From an uncultured Enterorhabdus sp. (GTDB lineage Bacteria; Actinomycetota; Coriobacteriia; Coriobacteriales; Eggerthellaceae): a stretch of 64,000 bases of DNA. How positions within the stretch are numbered: position 1 is the first letter of the stretch; each line of letters opens with the position of its first letter. Shown here piece after piece: positions 16,359 to 24,569 of this stretch. The notes under the pieces are model-generated. The model did not search any database. It was not told the origin of the DNA and saw only the letters and a program-made list of their open reading frames with translations. The DNA lies in NCBI GenBank assembly GCA_947645965.1, contig CANSES010000002.1:13620-77619 (forward strand), written 5' to 3'. Position numbers and translations under genes: made by a program.

Positions 16359-17489
16359 ATGGATCGCATCATCGACGAAATCGTCCTTCTCGGGCTGGGA
16401 ATTCCCCTCCTGCTGCTCGTTCCCGCCGCACCCGCCACGGTGGCGGTGCTGCTCGTCGCCGTGGTGGTCACCGGCCTGCTGGAGCTGCTCGACGGCCGCA
16501 ACTTCCCGGGGGCTCGGGCCGCGGGCTTCGCCCTGGTAGGCGCCTTTCTGGCAGCAGCTCTCGCGCTGCCGAGCGCGGCGGCCTTCGTGCCCCTGGCGGC
16601 CTACAATGCCGTGGCTTTCTCCCTGGGGCCGCTGCGCTTCGCGTGGCCCGCGGCCCTTGCGGGGGCGATCGCGTCCAGCGACAGAACCCTGGCCATCGCG
16701 GCCCTCTTGCTGGGCGCGCTGGCCTGCCTCATGGCCTGGCGCACCCGCCGCCACCGCGCGGAACGGGCGTCCTTGCAGCGCATGCGCGACGCCGTGCAGG
16801 AGGACCGCCTGGCCCTGGCCGCCCGCACTCGCGACCTGTCCGAGCGCCAAGATTTGGAAGTCAGCTGCGCCGTGCTGGACGAGCGGGCCCGCATCGCCCG
16901 AGAGATCCACGACAACGTGGGGCACCTGCTCACCCGCTCGGTGCTGCAAGTGGAGGCCCTCACCGTGGTGCACGGAGACGACGCGGCCCTCGGCGCCGAA
17001 CTGAAGGCCGTGGGCGCCACCCTCCACGACGCCCTCCATTCCGTGCGCACGAGCGTGCACAACCTCCACGACGATGCCTTCGACCCCCGCACCGCCTTGG
17101 AAGGGGTGCTGGGGGAATGCCCCGGCCTTACCGGCTCCCTCACCTTCGAGGCGACGGCCCTGCCGCGGCCCGTGGGGCTCGCCGTCCTCGCCATGGTGCG
17201 GGAGGCCCTCTCCAACGCCCGGGCCCACGGCAACGCCACCGCGGCGGCCGTCGCCGTAGTAGAGTTTCCCGGGTTCTACCAGCTCACCGTGGAAGATAAC
17301 GGCCGCCGGCCCGTCGAGGGCCCCGGCAGCGGTGCCGACGAAGTAGACCGGCGCGGCCTCGGCCTCACCTCCATGGAGGAGCGGGTAGGCGCCCTGGACG
17401 GCACGTTCTCCTGCGGGCCTTTGCCGGTGCCCCGGACCGGCTGGCGCGTGTTCGCCACTTTCCCAAAGGAACAGGAGGTGCGCCCATGA
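16359..17489 (+). CDS. NarL-type sensor histidine kinase
   Basis: A 376-residue kinase: four or five N-terminal membrane helices (residues about 5-125), a short linker, then the HisKA_3 dimerisation domain with the phosphoacceptor in ERARIAREIHDNVGHLLTRS and an HATPase_c domain (MVREALSNARAHGNAT, LTVEDNGR, RGLGLTSMEERVGALDG). The membrane part is compact with no large external domain, as in intramembrane-sensing kinases. Its stop overlaps the regulator start (ATGA). Context suggests it senses a compound handled by the divergent ABC exporter. Confidence 0.9.
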   Translation: MDRIIDEIVLLGLGIPLLLLVPAAPATVAVLLVAVVVTGLLELLDGRNFPGARAAGFALVGAFLAAALALPSAAAFVPLAAYNAVAFSLGPLRFAWPAALAGAIASSDRTLAIAALLLGALACLMAWRTRRHRAERASLQRMRDAVQEDRLALAARTRDLSERQDLEVSCAVLDERARIAREIHDNVGHLLTRSVLQVEALTVVHGDDAALGAELKAVGATLHDALHSVRTSVHNLHDDAFDPRTALEGVLGECPGLTGSLTFEATALPRPVGLAVLAMVREALSNARAHGNATAAAVAVVEFPGFYQLTVEDNGRRPVEGPGSGADEVDRRGLGLTSMEERVGALDGTFSCGPLPVPRTGWRVFATFPKEQEVRP

Positions 17490-18202
17490 GCGCTGACCAT
17501 CCCCTCTCCGTGGTGCTCGTGGATGACGACGCCCTCGTCGGCTCATCGCTGCGCACCATTCTGGAAGCGCGCGGCACCGTGACCGTGGCCGCCCTGGGCA
17601 CGAAGGGCGCCGAGGCCGCGGCCCTCTACGAGGCCCATCGCCCCGATATCATGCTGCTCGACATCCGCATGCCCGACATGTCGGGCCTGGCGGCGGGTGC
17701 GGCCATCCTGGCGGCCCACCCCGAGGCACGGGTAGTCTTCCTCACCACCTTCGCCGATGACGACTACATCGTGCAGGCGCTGCGCATCGGGGCCCGCGGC
17801 TATCTCATCAAGCAGGAGGCCGCCGGCCTGGCCGAGGCCCTCTCGGCCGTCATGGAGGGCCAGATGGTCTTGGGCTCCGACGTCACCGAGCGCGTGACCG
17901 CCCTCATCGGTCGCCCGACTGGCCATGGGACCGCGGGCGATTCCGGGGCGCATTCTGCCTCGGCCTCCCCCACCCCCGCCGTCGGCCGCAATGCGCACGC
18001 CCCCGCCGGCCCCGCCTTCGCCGCGGGCCTCACCGAGCGGGAGCGCGACATTGCCGCCCTCATCGCCGAGGGACTCGACAACCGCGAGATCGCCCAGGCC
18101 CTCTACCTCTCCGAGGGCACCGTGCGCAACCACATCTCCGCCATCCTTCAGAAAGTCGGCCTCAAGAACCGCACCCAAATAGCCATCGCCTGGTGGCGGT
18201 AG
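17486..18202 (+). CDS. NarL/FixJ response regulator
   Basis: A 238-residue regulator with a receiver domain (acidic pocket D13-D15, phosphoacceptor Asp59 in PDIMLLDIRMPD, switch Thr in VVFLTTF, Lys in YLIKQEA), an Ala/Pro/Gly-rich linker of about 40 residues, and a LuxR helix-turn-helix (LTERERDIAALIAEGLDNREIAQALYLSEGTVRNHISAILQKVGLKNRTQIAI). Translationally coupled to the kinase. The two identical palindromes at 16149 and 16304 are its likely targets. Confidence 0.93.
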   Translation: MSADHPLSVVLVDDDALVGSSLRTILEARGTVTVAALGTKGAEAAALYEAHRPDIMLLDIRMPDMSGLAAGAAILAAHPEARVVFLTTFADDDYIVQALRIGARGYLIKQEAAGLAEALSAVMEGQMVLGSDVTERVTALIGRPTGHGTAGDSGAHSASASPTPAVGRNAHAPAGPAFAAGLTERERDIAALIAEGLDNREIAQALYLSEGTVRNHISAILQKVGLKNRTQIAIAWWR

Positions 18203-18390
18203 GCCCCTGTACGGCAGCCGCCCGCAGCACCGCAAGCCGGGCAGCCGCGCAGCCGCACAAACGGGCCGCCCGCCTCAGCCGAGGTCCACCCCTCCGTCCA
18301 TGAGCAGCGGCCCCGCAGCCCGAGTGCGACGATCTCACGTCCCAGCGGCCGTTGCGCAATTTCGTGCAAGAACCCGGGCGGTGCCACGGG

Positions 18391-18396
18391 TATCAT
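18391..18396 (+). promoter_or_regulatory. -10 box TATCAT before the AraC remnant and EamA gene
   Basis: TATCAT lies nine bases before the ATG of the short remnant frame, so transcripts would carry almost no leader. The -35 is unclear. Confidence 0.35.
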
Positions 18397-18405
18397 GGAA
18401 CCCTT

Positions 18406-18504
18406 ATGAATCAACTCAGGGAACAACCACGGAAACCAGCACGACGGATCTTCAAGGAGCGCTTCGGCGTTACCCCGAGCGCTTATCGAAAGGCGGTCTC
18501 ATGA
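18406..18504 (+). pseudogene. Remnant of an AraC-family regulator C terminus (32 codons)
   Basis: The frame encodes MNQLREQPRKPARRIFKERFGVT... ending PSAYRKAVS. The block RRIFKERFGVTPSAYRKA is the hallmark C terminus of AraC-type DNA-binding domains, but the rest of the domain and the effector domain are missing; nothing similar is found upstream in any frame. Its stop overlaps the EamA start in an ATGA arrangement, so it may now act as a coupled leader peptide. It probably marks a deletion that removed a regulator of the transporter. Confidence 0.55.
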
Positions 18505-19388
18505 AAGCCCATATCCTCGCGGCGTTTACGGTGTTCGTCTGGGGCGTGACCTTTGTCTCCACGAAGGTGCTGCTTGCGGACTTCTCGCCGTTTTGGATCC
18601 TGTTCATACGGTTCGTCCTGGGGTTCATGGCCCTGTGCTGCCTGCGGCCGCACCGGCTGCGCCTGCGCGAGAGGCGCCACGAGCGGCTCTTCGCCTGCGC
18701 GGGACTCACGGGCATCGCCTGCTACTTCCTCATGGAGAACATCGCGCTCACCTTCACGAGCGCCACAGCCGTGGGTGTCATCGTGGCCACTTCTCCTCTG
18801 TTCACCGCGATCATCGCCCTGGCGCGGGGCCATCGCGGGGCGCTCACGCTGCGCTTCGTGGCGGGATTCGTCATCGCCATGACCGGCATCGCGCTCGTCA
18901 GCTTCGCGAGCGGCGGCGCGGTGGGAGGCGACGTGGCGGCCAACCTCATCGGCTGCGGACTGGCCCTGGCAGCGGCCCTGGTGTGGGCCATCTACTCCAC
19001 CACGGTTGCGGCCATCGCCGAGGCGGGCTACGAGACCCTCGCCTCCACCAAGCGCATCTTCGGCTGGGGCCTCCTGTTCATGCTGGTCGCCCTGCCCTTC
19101 GGCGGACCCCTGCCGGATCTTTCCGCCCTGGCCGATCCCGTGAACGCCGGCAACCTGGCCTTCCTCGGCCTCGGCGCCTCGGCCGCTTGCTTCGTCACCT
19201 GGGGATTCGCCGTGAAGCATCTGGGGGCCGTCACCACGAGCACCTACATCTATCTCGTGCCGGCTGTGACCGCTGCCACCTCGGTCGTGGTGCTCGCCGA
19301 GCCCTTCACCGCCCCCATCGCGAGCGGCCTCGCGCTCACCATCGGCGGCCTCGTGCTGTCGAACTCCTCGGAACGCGACGCTTCATAG
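18501..19388 (+). CDS. EamA/DMT family transporter
   Basis: A 295-residue protein with ten predicted membrane helices in two EamA repeats (first MKAHILAAFTVFVWGVTFVSTKVLL; second from about residue 150, GCGLALAAALVWAIYSTTVAAIAE). Members export amino acids or metabolites; the substrate is unknown. An AAAGGCGG ribosome site precedes the ATG. It converges with a second EamA transporter at 19553-20533. Confidence 0.88.
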   Translation: MKAHILAAFTVFVWGVTFVSTKVLLADFSPFWILFIRFVLGFMALCCLRPHRLRLRERRHERLFACAGLTGIACYFLMENIALTFTSATAVGVIVATSPLFTAIIALARGHRGALTLRFVAGFVIAMTGIALVSFASGGAVGGDVAANLIGCGLALAAALVWAIYSTTVAAIAEAGYETLASTKRIFGWGLLFMLVALPFGGPLPDLSALADPVNAGNLAFLGLGASAACFVTWGFAVKHLGAVTTSTYIYLVPAVTAATSVVVLAEPFTAPIASGLALTIGGLVLSNSSERDAS

Positions 19389-19411
19389 CCGGCCAGCCGT
19401 ACCGGCGGCAC

Positions 19412-19436
19412 GGGCGGGCTGAAGCCCGCCCCTACG
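19412..19436. repeat. REP-like palindrome, copy 2
   Basis: GGGCGGGC-TGAA-GCCCGCCC followed by CTACG; the covarying partner of the copy at 733-757. It lies in the convergent intergenic region between two transporter genes, a typical REP position. Confidence 0.6.
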
Positions 19437-19470
19437 ATCATCCTGCGAATACCTTCCGTCTGCGAGCCCT

Positions 19471-19508
19471 GGCGTGCGCCGCGCACCTTCCGACCGCGAG
19501 CGCACGCC
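19471..19508. terminator. Inverted repeat between convergent EamA genes
   Basis: GGCGTGCGC at 19471-19479 and GCGCACGCC at 19500-19508 are perfect inverted copies separated by 20 bases. It may help terminate both transcripts; there is no T run. Confidence 0.3.
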
Positions 19509-19552
19509 GGGCGGCTGCGACCGCGCTCCCGCGCCGGTGCGCTCCAGCCAGC

Positions 19553-20533
19553 CTAGCGCATCAGCGCGGGGAACAGGGCCGCCGCCTTGGCGGGCACGAA
19601 CACCGGGCCGCGGCGACGGGGGACGCGAGCCGGGACATCGGCGCGCGGGGCGCCCTTGCGGCCGTCCACGTAGGTGGCGGCGATCACCGTGATCACGATC
19701 ACCGCGGCACCCACCAGACCGGTAACCGACAGGGTCTCGCCCAGCCACCAGTAGGCGAACAACGCCGTGAACACGGGCTCGCCGGTCAGCAGCAGCGACA
19801 CTGTGGTGGACGAGAGCCGATCAAGGGCCACGGTCTGCAAGAAGAACGTGAGGCAGGTGGACAGAAGCGCCAGAAACGCGATGATGCCCCAGGCCATCGG
19901 CTGCACTGCCGCCAGATTCACCGGCGCCTCGAAAGCCAGGGCGCAGCCGAGGCAGAGCCCGAAGGACACCACGATCTGGGTGCCGGCCACGGTGATGGCG
20001 TCAAGTTCCGCCAGGGCCTGCTTGCCCAGCACCAGAGCGCCGGCCAAAGCCACCGACGACCCCAGGGCCATGATCTCCCCCAGGCCGAAGGCGAGGCTGC
20101 CGCCCTGGCTGCATAGCAGGTACAGCCCCGCGGCCACAGCCACCTGGAAGGGGATGATCGCCCGCGGGTAGCGCGTGCGCTCGGCCAGCATGGACAGAAA
20201 CGGCGTGAACACCACGGGGAGCGCCACCAAGAAGCCCACGTTGGTGGCCGTCGTCAGATCCAGCGCCACGTTGCAGAACAGATACGACAGGGCCATGCAC
20301 AGCGCCGCGGGCAGCCAGGCGCGCACGCGCACCGTGCGCAGGCCCGTGTACATGCGACGCCCGAACAGCGCCACGAACACGAGCGACGCGAGGCCGAAGC
20401 GCACGGCCAGGCACCACAGCGGCGAGATGGACTCGTAGGCGAACTTCGTCACAGCGCTTCCCGATCCGAAAATGATCACTTCGATGAGCACGAAGGCCAC
20501 AAACGGCCAGCGTGCAGTCTTCCACCGATCCAT
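19553..20533 (-). CDS. EamA/DMT family transporter, LysR-linked
   Basis: A 326-residue DMT exporter with ten membrane helices: the first repeat begins FVAFVLIEVIIFGSGSAVTKFAYES, the second around LGEIMALGSSVALAGALVLGKQALAELDAI, with TATNVGFLVALPVVFTPFLSM as a family block. The C terminus is a positively charged tail. The ATG follows AGAGGGGGAGAG. It is divergent from the LysR gene, the classic layout for a regulator and its target. Confidence 0.88.
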   Translation of the reverse strand: MDRWKTARWPFVAFVLIEVIIFGSGSAVTKFAYESISPLWCLAVRFGLASLVFVALFGRRMYTGLRTVRVRAWLPAALCMALSYLFCNVALDLTTATNVGFLVALPVVFTPFLSMLAERTRYPRAIIPFQVAVAAGLYLLCSQGGSLAFGLGEIMALGSSVALAGALVLGKQALAELDAITVAGTQIVVSFGLCLGCALAFEAPVNLAAVQPMAWGIIAFLALLSTCLTFFLQTVALDRLSSTTVSLLLTGEPVFTALFAYWWLGETLSVTGLVGAAVIVITVIAATYVDGRKGAPRADVPARVPRRRGPVFVPAKAAALFPALMR

Positions 20534-20679
20534 CTCTCCCCCTCTCGCTCGCGAAGATGGCCGCACGGGGCGGCCACCTCTTAAAGGCATCAATTTCCCA
20601 ACCCCTGGCGGGGCTTTCTTTCTTTGTTTCAGGAACGGATGCCATAGTAAGGCTCTTATAAATGAAAGTAAAACGAGAA

Positions 20680-20701
20680 TTCTTGTAAAACATTTCAAGA
20701 A
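20680..20701. promoter_or_regulatory. LysR-type operator candidate TTCTTG-N10-CAAGAA
   Basis: A perfect 6-base dyad that fits the T-N11-A rule for LysR binding sites. It overlaps the LysR promoter between -35 and -10, so binding could repress lysR and act on the divergent transporter. Confidence 0.45.
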
Positions 20702-20712
20702 AGTCTTATACT
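20683..20712 (+). promoter_or_regulatory. lysR promoter, TTGTAA-N18-TATACT
   Basis: A -35 TTGTAA (20683-20688) and -10 TATACT (20707-20712) with an 18-base spacer lie upstream of the AGAAAGG ribosome site of the LysR gene. Confidence 0.6.
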
Positions 20713-20743
20713 GATGCAACTGCACCACCAAGAAAGGCATGGC

Positions 20744-21631
20744 ATGGCGAACCAGAAATACGATGCGTTTCTCGCCGTCGCCCGCCGCGGCAGCTTCAAG
20801 GCGGCGGCCGAGGAATTGGGCTATACTCAGGCCGGTATCAGCTATCTCGTTAACGCCTTGGAAAAGGAGCTGGGCCTCACCTTGTTCCTGCGGGAATACG
20901 GCGGCGTGCACCTCACCACCGAGGGCCGCGACATCCTCGAACTTGTGCAGGCGATCAACGCCGACGAGCAGGCCCTGACCACCCGCGTGCGCGAGCTTGC
21001 CCATCGCGAAGGGGGCCTCGTGCGCGTGGGCGCCTTCACGAGCGCCGCCATCGAGTGGTTCCCCGAGATCGCCAAGGCCTTCCTCGCCCGCTACCCCAAG
21101 ATCGACCTGAAGCTGCTGTGCATCGACGACGAGGACGAGCTGGTGGACGCCGTCTGGGAGGGCCGCGCCGACTGCGCGTTCTCCATCGCCCCCGACCGCC
21201 GCCACCTGGACGCCGTGGCCCTGCACACCGACCCGCTGCTCGTGGTGCTGCCGCCCGACCATCCCCTGGCCGACGCGCCGGTCTTCCCCACCGAGGCCTT
21301 GGCGAGCGAGCCCTACGTGCAGCTCCAGGGCAACGCGCGCCCCTCGGAGATGGAGGCGCTGTTCGAGGCCAACGGCGTCACGCCCAACGTGCGCTTCACC
21401 GTGGACTCCGACTACGGCGTCATGGCCATGGTCAGCGCCAGCCTGGGATTCTCGGTACTGCCGAGCCTCATCCTGTCGCGACCGCTGTTCCCCTTGGCCG
21501 TGCTGCCCGCCGAGCGCGAGTGCGCCCGCGAGATCTCGCTGGCCGTGCGATCCTGGGAGGCGGCATCGGCCGCCACCCACGCCTTCGTGGAAACCGCCCA
21601 GGCCTGGGTCGCCGAGCGCTACCCCGCCTGA
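20744..21631 (+). CDS. LysR-family transcriptional regulator
   Basis: A 295-residue LysR protein: N-terminal helix-turn-helix (FLAVARRGSFKAAAEELGYTQAGISYLVNALEKELGLTLFLREYGGVHLTTEG) and a periplasmic-binding-protein-like effector domain (VRVGAFTSAAIEWFPEIAKAFLARYPKIDLKLL to DSDYGVMAMVSASLGFSVLPSLIL). I chose the ATG six bases after AGAAAGG; a GTG-less upstream ATG at 20714 has no ribosome site. It probably regulates the divergent EamA exporter. Confidence 0.92.
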   Translation: MANQKYDAFLAVARRGSFKAAAEELGYTQAGISYLVNALEKELGLTLFLREYGGVHLTTEGRDILELVQAINADEQALTTRVRELAHREGGLVRVGAFTSAAIEWFPEIAKAFLARYPKIDLKLLCIDDEDELVDAVWEGRADCAFSIAPDRRHLDAVALHTDPLLVVLPPDHPLADAPVFPTEALASEPYVQLQGNARPSEMEALFEANGVTPNVRFTVDSDYGVMAMVSASLGFSVLPSLILSRPLFPLAVLPAERECAREISLAVRSWEAASAATHAFVETAQAWVAERYPA

Positions 21632-21664
21632 GCCCTGGCGCCCCCCCACAGTCCACTCCCACCT

Positions 21665-21793
21665 CGCCCAAACGACCGAAATAACGTTTGGGCGTGTCGA
21701 AGGGGCCTCTAGGGAGCCGAAAGACTCGCTCAAACGTCATTTCGGTCGCTTCCGCACGCCGTCGCCCTCGCTCAAACGTTATTTTGGTCGCTT
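21665..21793. repeat. Three copies of a CAAACGTTATTTCGGTCG-type repeat
   Basis: Unit 1 is inverted and sits in a perfect 10-base hairpin (21665-21694). Units 2 (21725-21751) and 3 (21767-21793) are direct copies with two or three substitutions. Unit 3 overlaps the last codons of the adjacent kinase gene and encodes its C-terminal SDQNNV. The cluster lies between convergent genes, as REP elements often do. Confidence 0.6.
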
Positions 21794-22707
21794 GACGCAG
21801 CCAAGGGGCCGGAAAGCGTGATGGCGAACGTATCGCCGTCGACGGCAGCCCGCAGGCTGAGGCCCAGAGCATCGGCAAGGCTCGCCGCGATGGCCAGCCC
21901 CAGGCCGCTGCCCCCAGCGCGGCGGGCCGCGTCGCCCCGATAGAAGCGCTCGAACAGGCGATCCACCTCGATCTCTTCCAACCCCTCCGCTTCGTTGGCC
22001 ACGGAAAGGGTGAAGCCCGCGCGCTCGCCTTCGCCTTTCTCCGCGCTGCGGCGCAATGTCACCCGCGGTGCGGCCGCGCCGTGGCGCAGCGCGTTGCCGA
22101 GAAGATTGCCGACAATGCGGGCGAGGGCCTCGCGGTCGGTAACGACCACCACATCCTCGTCGAGGGAGATATCGGGCTGCCATTGGCGTTCGGCGAAGGC
22201 GGGATAGCGCTCGGCCGCGCAGGCGGCCACCACGTCGGCCACGTTCACCGGCTCGCGCACCAGCTCGCGGCCGCCGTCGTCGGCCTTGGCGTATTCGAAC
22301 AGCGCGTCAACCAACCCGCGCATCGCCCCCAGGCGCTCCGCGGCGGCCGCCACGCACTCGTCGCGCTCGGCCGCAGTGCCGGCCACGGCATACAGCTGCA
22401 AGTAGCCCTGGGCGCCGGCCAAAGGCGTGCGCACATCGTGGGAGAACGAGGCCAGATTCTCCTGCAGCACCCGCCGCTCTTCGGCAGCGCCCCGACGCGC
22501 CTCGTAAGCCTCGTCGATGAGCCCGCTGGCCTCCCGAGCCAACTCGCGCGCAGCCCCCGTGGGAAAGCGCAGCGTCAGGGGCCGTGCGCTCTGCCCCCGC
22601 GTCGCCAAGTTCCGCGCCATCTCCCGCATCTGCCGCTCCGTCGCCACGGCATAGACCCCCAGCGCCACAGCGAGTAGGAGACACAGTGTTCCAAGCCAGA
22701 TCATCAC
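21772..22707 (-). CDS. Sensor histidine kinase (HisKA type) of the second ABC/two-component cluster
   Basis: A 311-residue kinase with one N-terminal membrane helix and almost no external domain, HisKA with His90 in ASFSHDVRTPLAGAQGYLQLY, and HATPase_c with GNLLGNALRHG and GGSGLGLAI. The lack of a sensor domain is typical of kinases that signal through a partner ABC transporter (BceS-like), and it sits right after such a transporter. Its cognate regulator is probably the OmpR-type protein at 24625-25422. The final residues are encoded by a repeat element. Confidence 0.88.
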   Translation of the reverse strand: MMIWLGTLCLLLAVALGVYAVATERQMREMARNLATRGQSARPLTLRFPTGAARELAREASGLIDEAYEARRGAAEERRVLQENLASFSHDVRTPLAGAQGYLQLYAVAGTAAERDECVAAAAERLGAMRGLVDALFEYAKADDGGRELVREPVNVADVVAACAAERYPAFAERQWQPDISLDEDVVVVTDREALARIVGNLLGNALRHGAAAPRVTLRRSAEKGEGERAGFTLSVANEAEGLEEIEVDRLFERFYRGDAARRAGGSGLGLAIAASLADALGLSLRAAVDGDTFAITLSGPLAASSDQNNV

Positions 22708-22732
22708 AGCCTCTTTTCCCAGTCGAGCATCT

Positions 22733-23581
22733 TCAAAGCGCCCGGCGGCGCATCACCAGCAGGACGACGCCCAAGGCTCCCGCCGCCAGCATAACCACCG
22801 GCGCAATGTCAGCGGCCACCGGCGTACAGCCCTCGCCCATCATCCATTGCAGCTGGGCCGCCGGCAACCACGCGGGCACCATAGTCGCCGTCTCGAAAAA
22901 CGCCGACGACATCTCGGCTGTCGCAGGGAGCCCGGGAAGCCCGATCGCCGCCGCCAGTTGACCCCCAATCACGGACAAATTCGCCAGCAGCACCTCCACC
23001 TGGCCGCTACCCAGAAGCAGCGCCGATGCCACCGTGGGCGCAACCCGCTTCGTCGCCACGGCCACAGCCACCGTCAGCAATCCGTACACTTCAACAATCA
23101 GCACCAAATGCAGCGCCCAGCGAAGAGTGCGCCCCGTCGGCACGTTCACATCCAGAAGTGGGAAGAGCGGAATGATCGCGCAGGCCGTCGCCAAACCGAT
23201 GAGCACGAACAGCGTCGTCATCAGCGCCACGGTCACCGCCGCGGCCAGCACGAAGTCGCGACGGAAAGACGGCCCCACCGCCAGCGACCGGCAGATTCCC
23301 GCGCGAAGCTCCTCGCCGAAGAGCACAGCCACCAGCAGAAGCACAAGCGGCACAAGAAAGTACACAACCCCGCCTTCTCCCAAATATCCTTCGGGATCCA
23401 GGCTCACCATCGCCTCCTTGCTGCAAAGGGGAGGAATGTTGCGAAAACCCGCCTGCCCATGGTAGTTCTGCCCGATAGACACCATGTCCCACACCATGAT
23501 GACCGCGAACAGGGCGATAAATCCCCAGAACATCCGATTTCTTATCAAACCGTACCACTGGGCACGCACGAGGTTAATCAT
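22733..23581 (-). CDS. ABC-2 type permease
   Basis: A 282-residue permease with six membrane helices (MINLVRAQWYGLIRNRMFWGFIALFAVIMVWDMV; GVVYFLVPLVLLLVAVLFGEE; VTVALMTTLFVLIGLATACAIIPLF and others), like permeases of lantibiotic-immunity transporters. I chose the ATG; a GTG nine bases upstream (23590) is an alternative. It overlaps the ATPase gene and precedes the kinase by 25 bases. Confidence 0.82.
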   Translation of the reverse strand: MINLVRAQWYGLIRNRMFWGFIALFAVIMVWDMVSIGQNYHGQAGFRNIPPLCSKEAMVSLDPEGYLGEGGVVYFLVPLVLLLVAVLFGEELRAGICRSLAVGPSFRRDFVLAAAVTVALMTTLFVLIGLATACAIIPLFPLLDVNVPTGRTLRWALHLVLIVEVYGLLTVAVAVATKRVAPTVASALLLGSGQVEVLLANLSVIGGQLAAAIGLPGLPATAEMSSAFFETATMVPAWLPAAQLQWMMGEGCTPVAADIAPVVMLAAGALGVVLLVMRRRAL

Positions 23582-24515
23582 GGTTCTCACCGCTCTGCGT
23601 CCCGCGCACGGAGCCGGTGCCGCCCATGAGCTCTACGAAGTAGTCCTCGATGTCGCGCGCGTGCACGTACAGGCCGCTCACGGGCACGCCGGCCTCCAAG
23701 AGCAGGCGGCCCACCTCCTCGGCCCCGACCGCACCGGTCACGCGAATAGCATCGTCGGGCATCACCGTGAAGCGCGCCTCGGGGCACGCCTGTTCTAACA
23801 CGGTGAGGGCCCGAGGGGCGTCGGCGGTTTCTACGCACAGATAGTCGGCACAGGCCTCCTCCACCTCGGCGGCGGTCATCTCGGCCACGAGGCGTCCTGC
23901 GCGGATGACCCCGTAGCGCGTCGCCATGCGCTCCAGCTGGTCGAGCACGTGCGAGCTGATCAAGACGGCCACCCCGCGCTCCTCGGCCGCACTTGTCAGC
24001 AGACGGCGCACCAGGCGCACCCCCTCGGGGTCGAGGCCGTTGAAGGGCTCGTCCAAGAGCAGCAGGTCGGGACGGCCCACCAACGCCAAGGCCAGCCCCA
24101 GCCGCTGCTTCATGCCGAGCGAGTAGCCCCGGGCGTAATCGCGGGCCGCCTCCCCGAGTCCCACGGCCTCCACCATCTCGGCCGCGGCGCGCTTCGGATC
24201 GGGCAGTCCCTGGGCGATCGCCCGCACCGTCACGTTCTGCACGCCCGTGAGCGACGGGTTGATAGTCGGATGCTCGATGAGGCACCCGATGCGCGGGCTC
24301 GTCTGACAGGGACCGAACGCCTCGCCGCACACCGCCACCGCGCCGGCCGTGGGAGCCAGATACCCGGCGATCATCTTCAGCAGCGTGGATTTGCCCGCCC
24401 CGTTGCGACCGACGAGCCCGTAGATGTCGCCGGGCTGCAGGGCCAGCGACACCCCGTCGACGGCCCGCTTTCCCCAGAAGACGCGCGTAAGACCCTCGCA
24501 GCGCAGTGCTTCCAT
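23574..24515 (-). CDS. ABC transporter ATP-binding protein (BcrA/lantibiotic-immunity type)
   Basis: A 313-residue ATPase: Walker A GRNGAGKST, signature YSLGMKQRLGLA (the form typical of BcrA/NisF-like exporters), Walker B LLLLDEPFNGLDPEG and the H-loop ISSHVLDQLE. The C-terminal 90 residues are a regulatory extension. With the overlapping permease it probably exports or detoxifies a peptide antibiotic at the membrane. The promoter region carries three 11-base-spaced repeats that suggest direct control by the neighbouring OmpR-type regulator. Confidence 0.9.
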   Translation of the reverse strand: MEALRCEGLTRVFWGKRAVDGVSLALQPGDIYGLVGRNGAGKSTLLKMIAGYLAPTAGAVAVCGEAFGPCQTSPRIGCLIEHPTINPSLTGVQNVTVRAIAQGLPDPKRAAAEMVEAVGLGEAARDYARGYSLGMKQRLGLALALVGRPDLLLLDEPFNGLDPEGVRLVRRLLTSAAEERGVAVLISSHVLDQLERMATRYGVIRAGRLVAEMTAAEVEEACADYLCVETADAPRALTVLEQACPEARFTVMPDDAIRVTGAVGAEEVGRLLLEAGVPVSGLYVHARDIEDYFVELMGGTGSVRGTQSGENHD

Positions 24516-24539
24516 GGTCCGTTCCTTTCTCTCGAAGCC

Positions 24540-24545
24540 ATTCTA
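24540..24545 (-). promoter_or_regulatory. -10 box TAGAAT of the second ABC operon
   Basis: TAGAAT on the minus strand 25 bases before the ATPase start. The -35 position lies next to the repeated elements at 24570-24597 and is weak, as for an activator-dependent promoter. Confidence 0.5.
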
Positions 24546-24569
24546 CCGTCCATCTTAGGAAACGGATTT

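Noticed and set aside
20534..21733. Upstream extension of the EamA frame (antisense to LysR)
   Set aside because: The extension crosses the LysR gene on the other strand and the divergent promoter; the ATG at 20533 has a purine-rich ribosome site and the standard N terminus.
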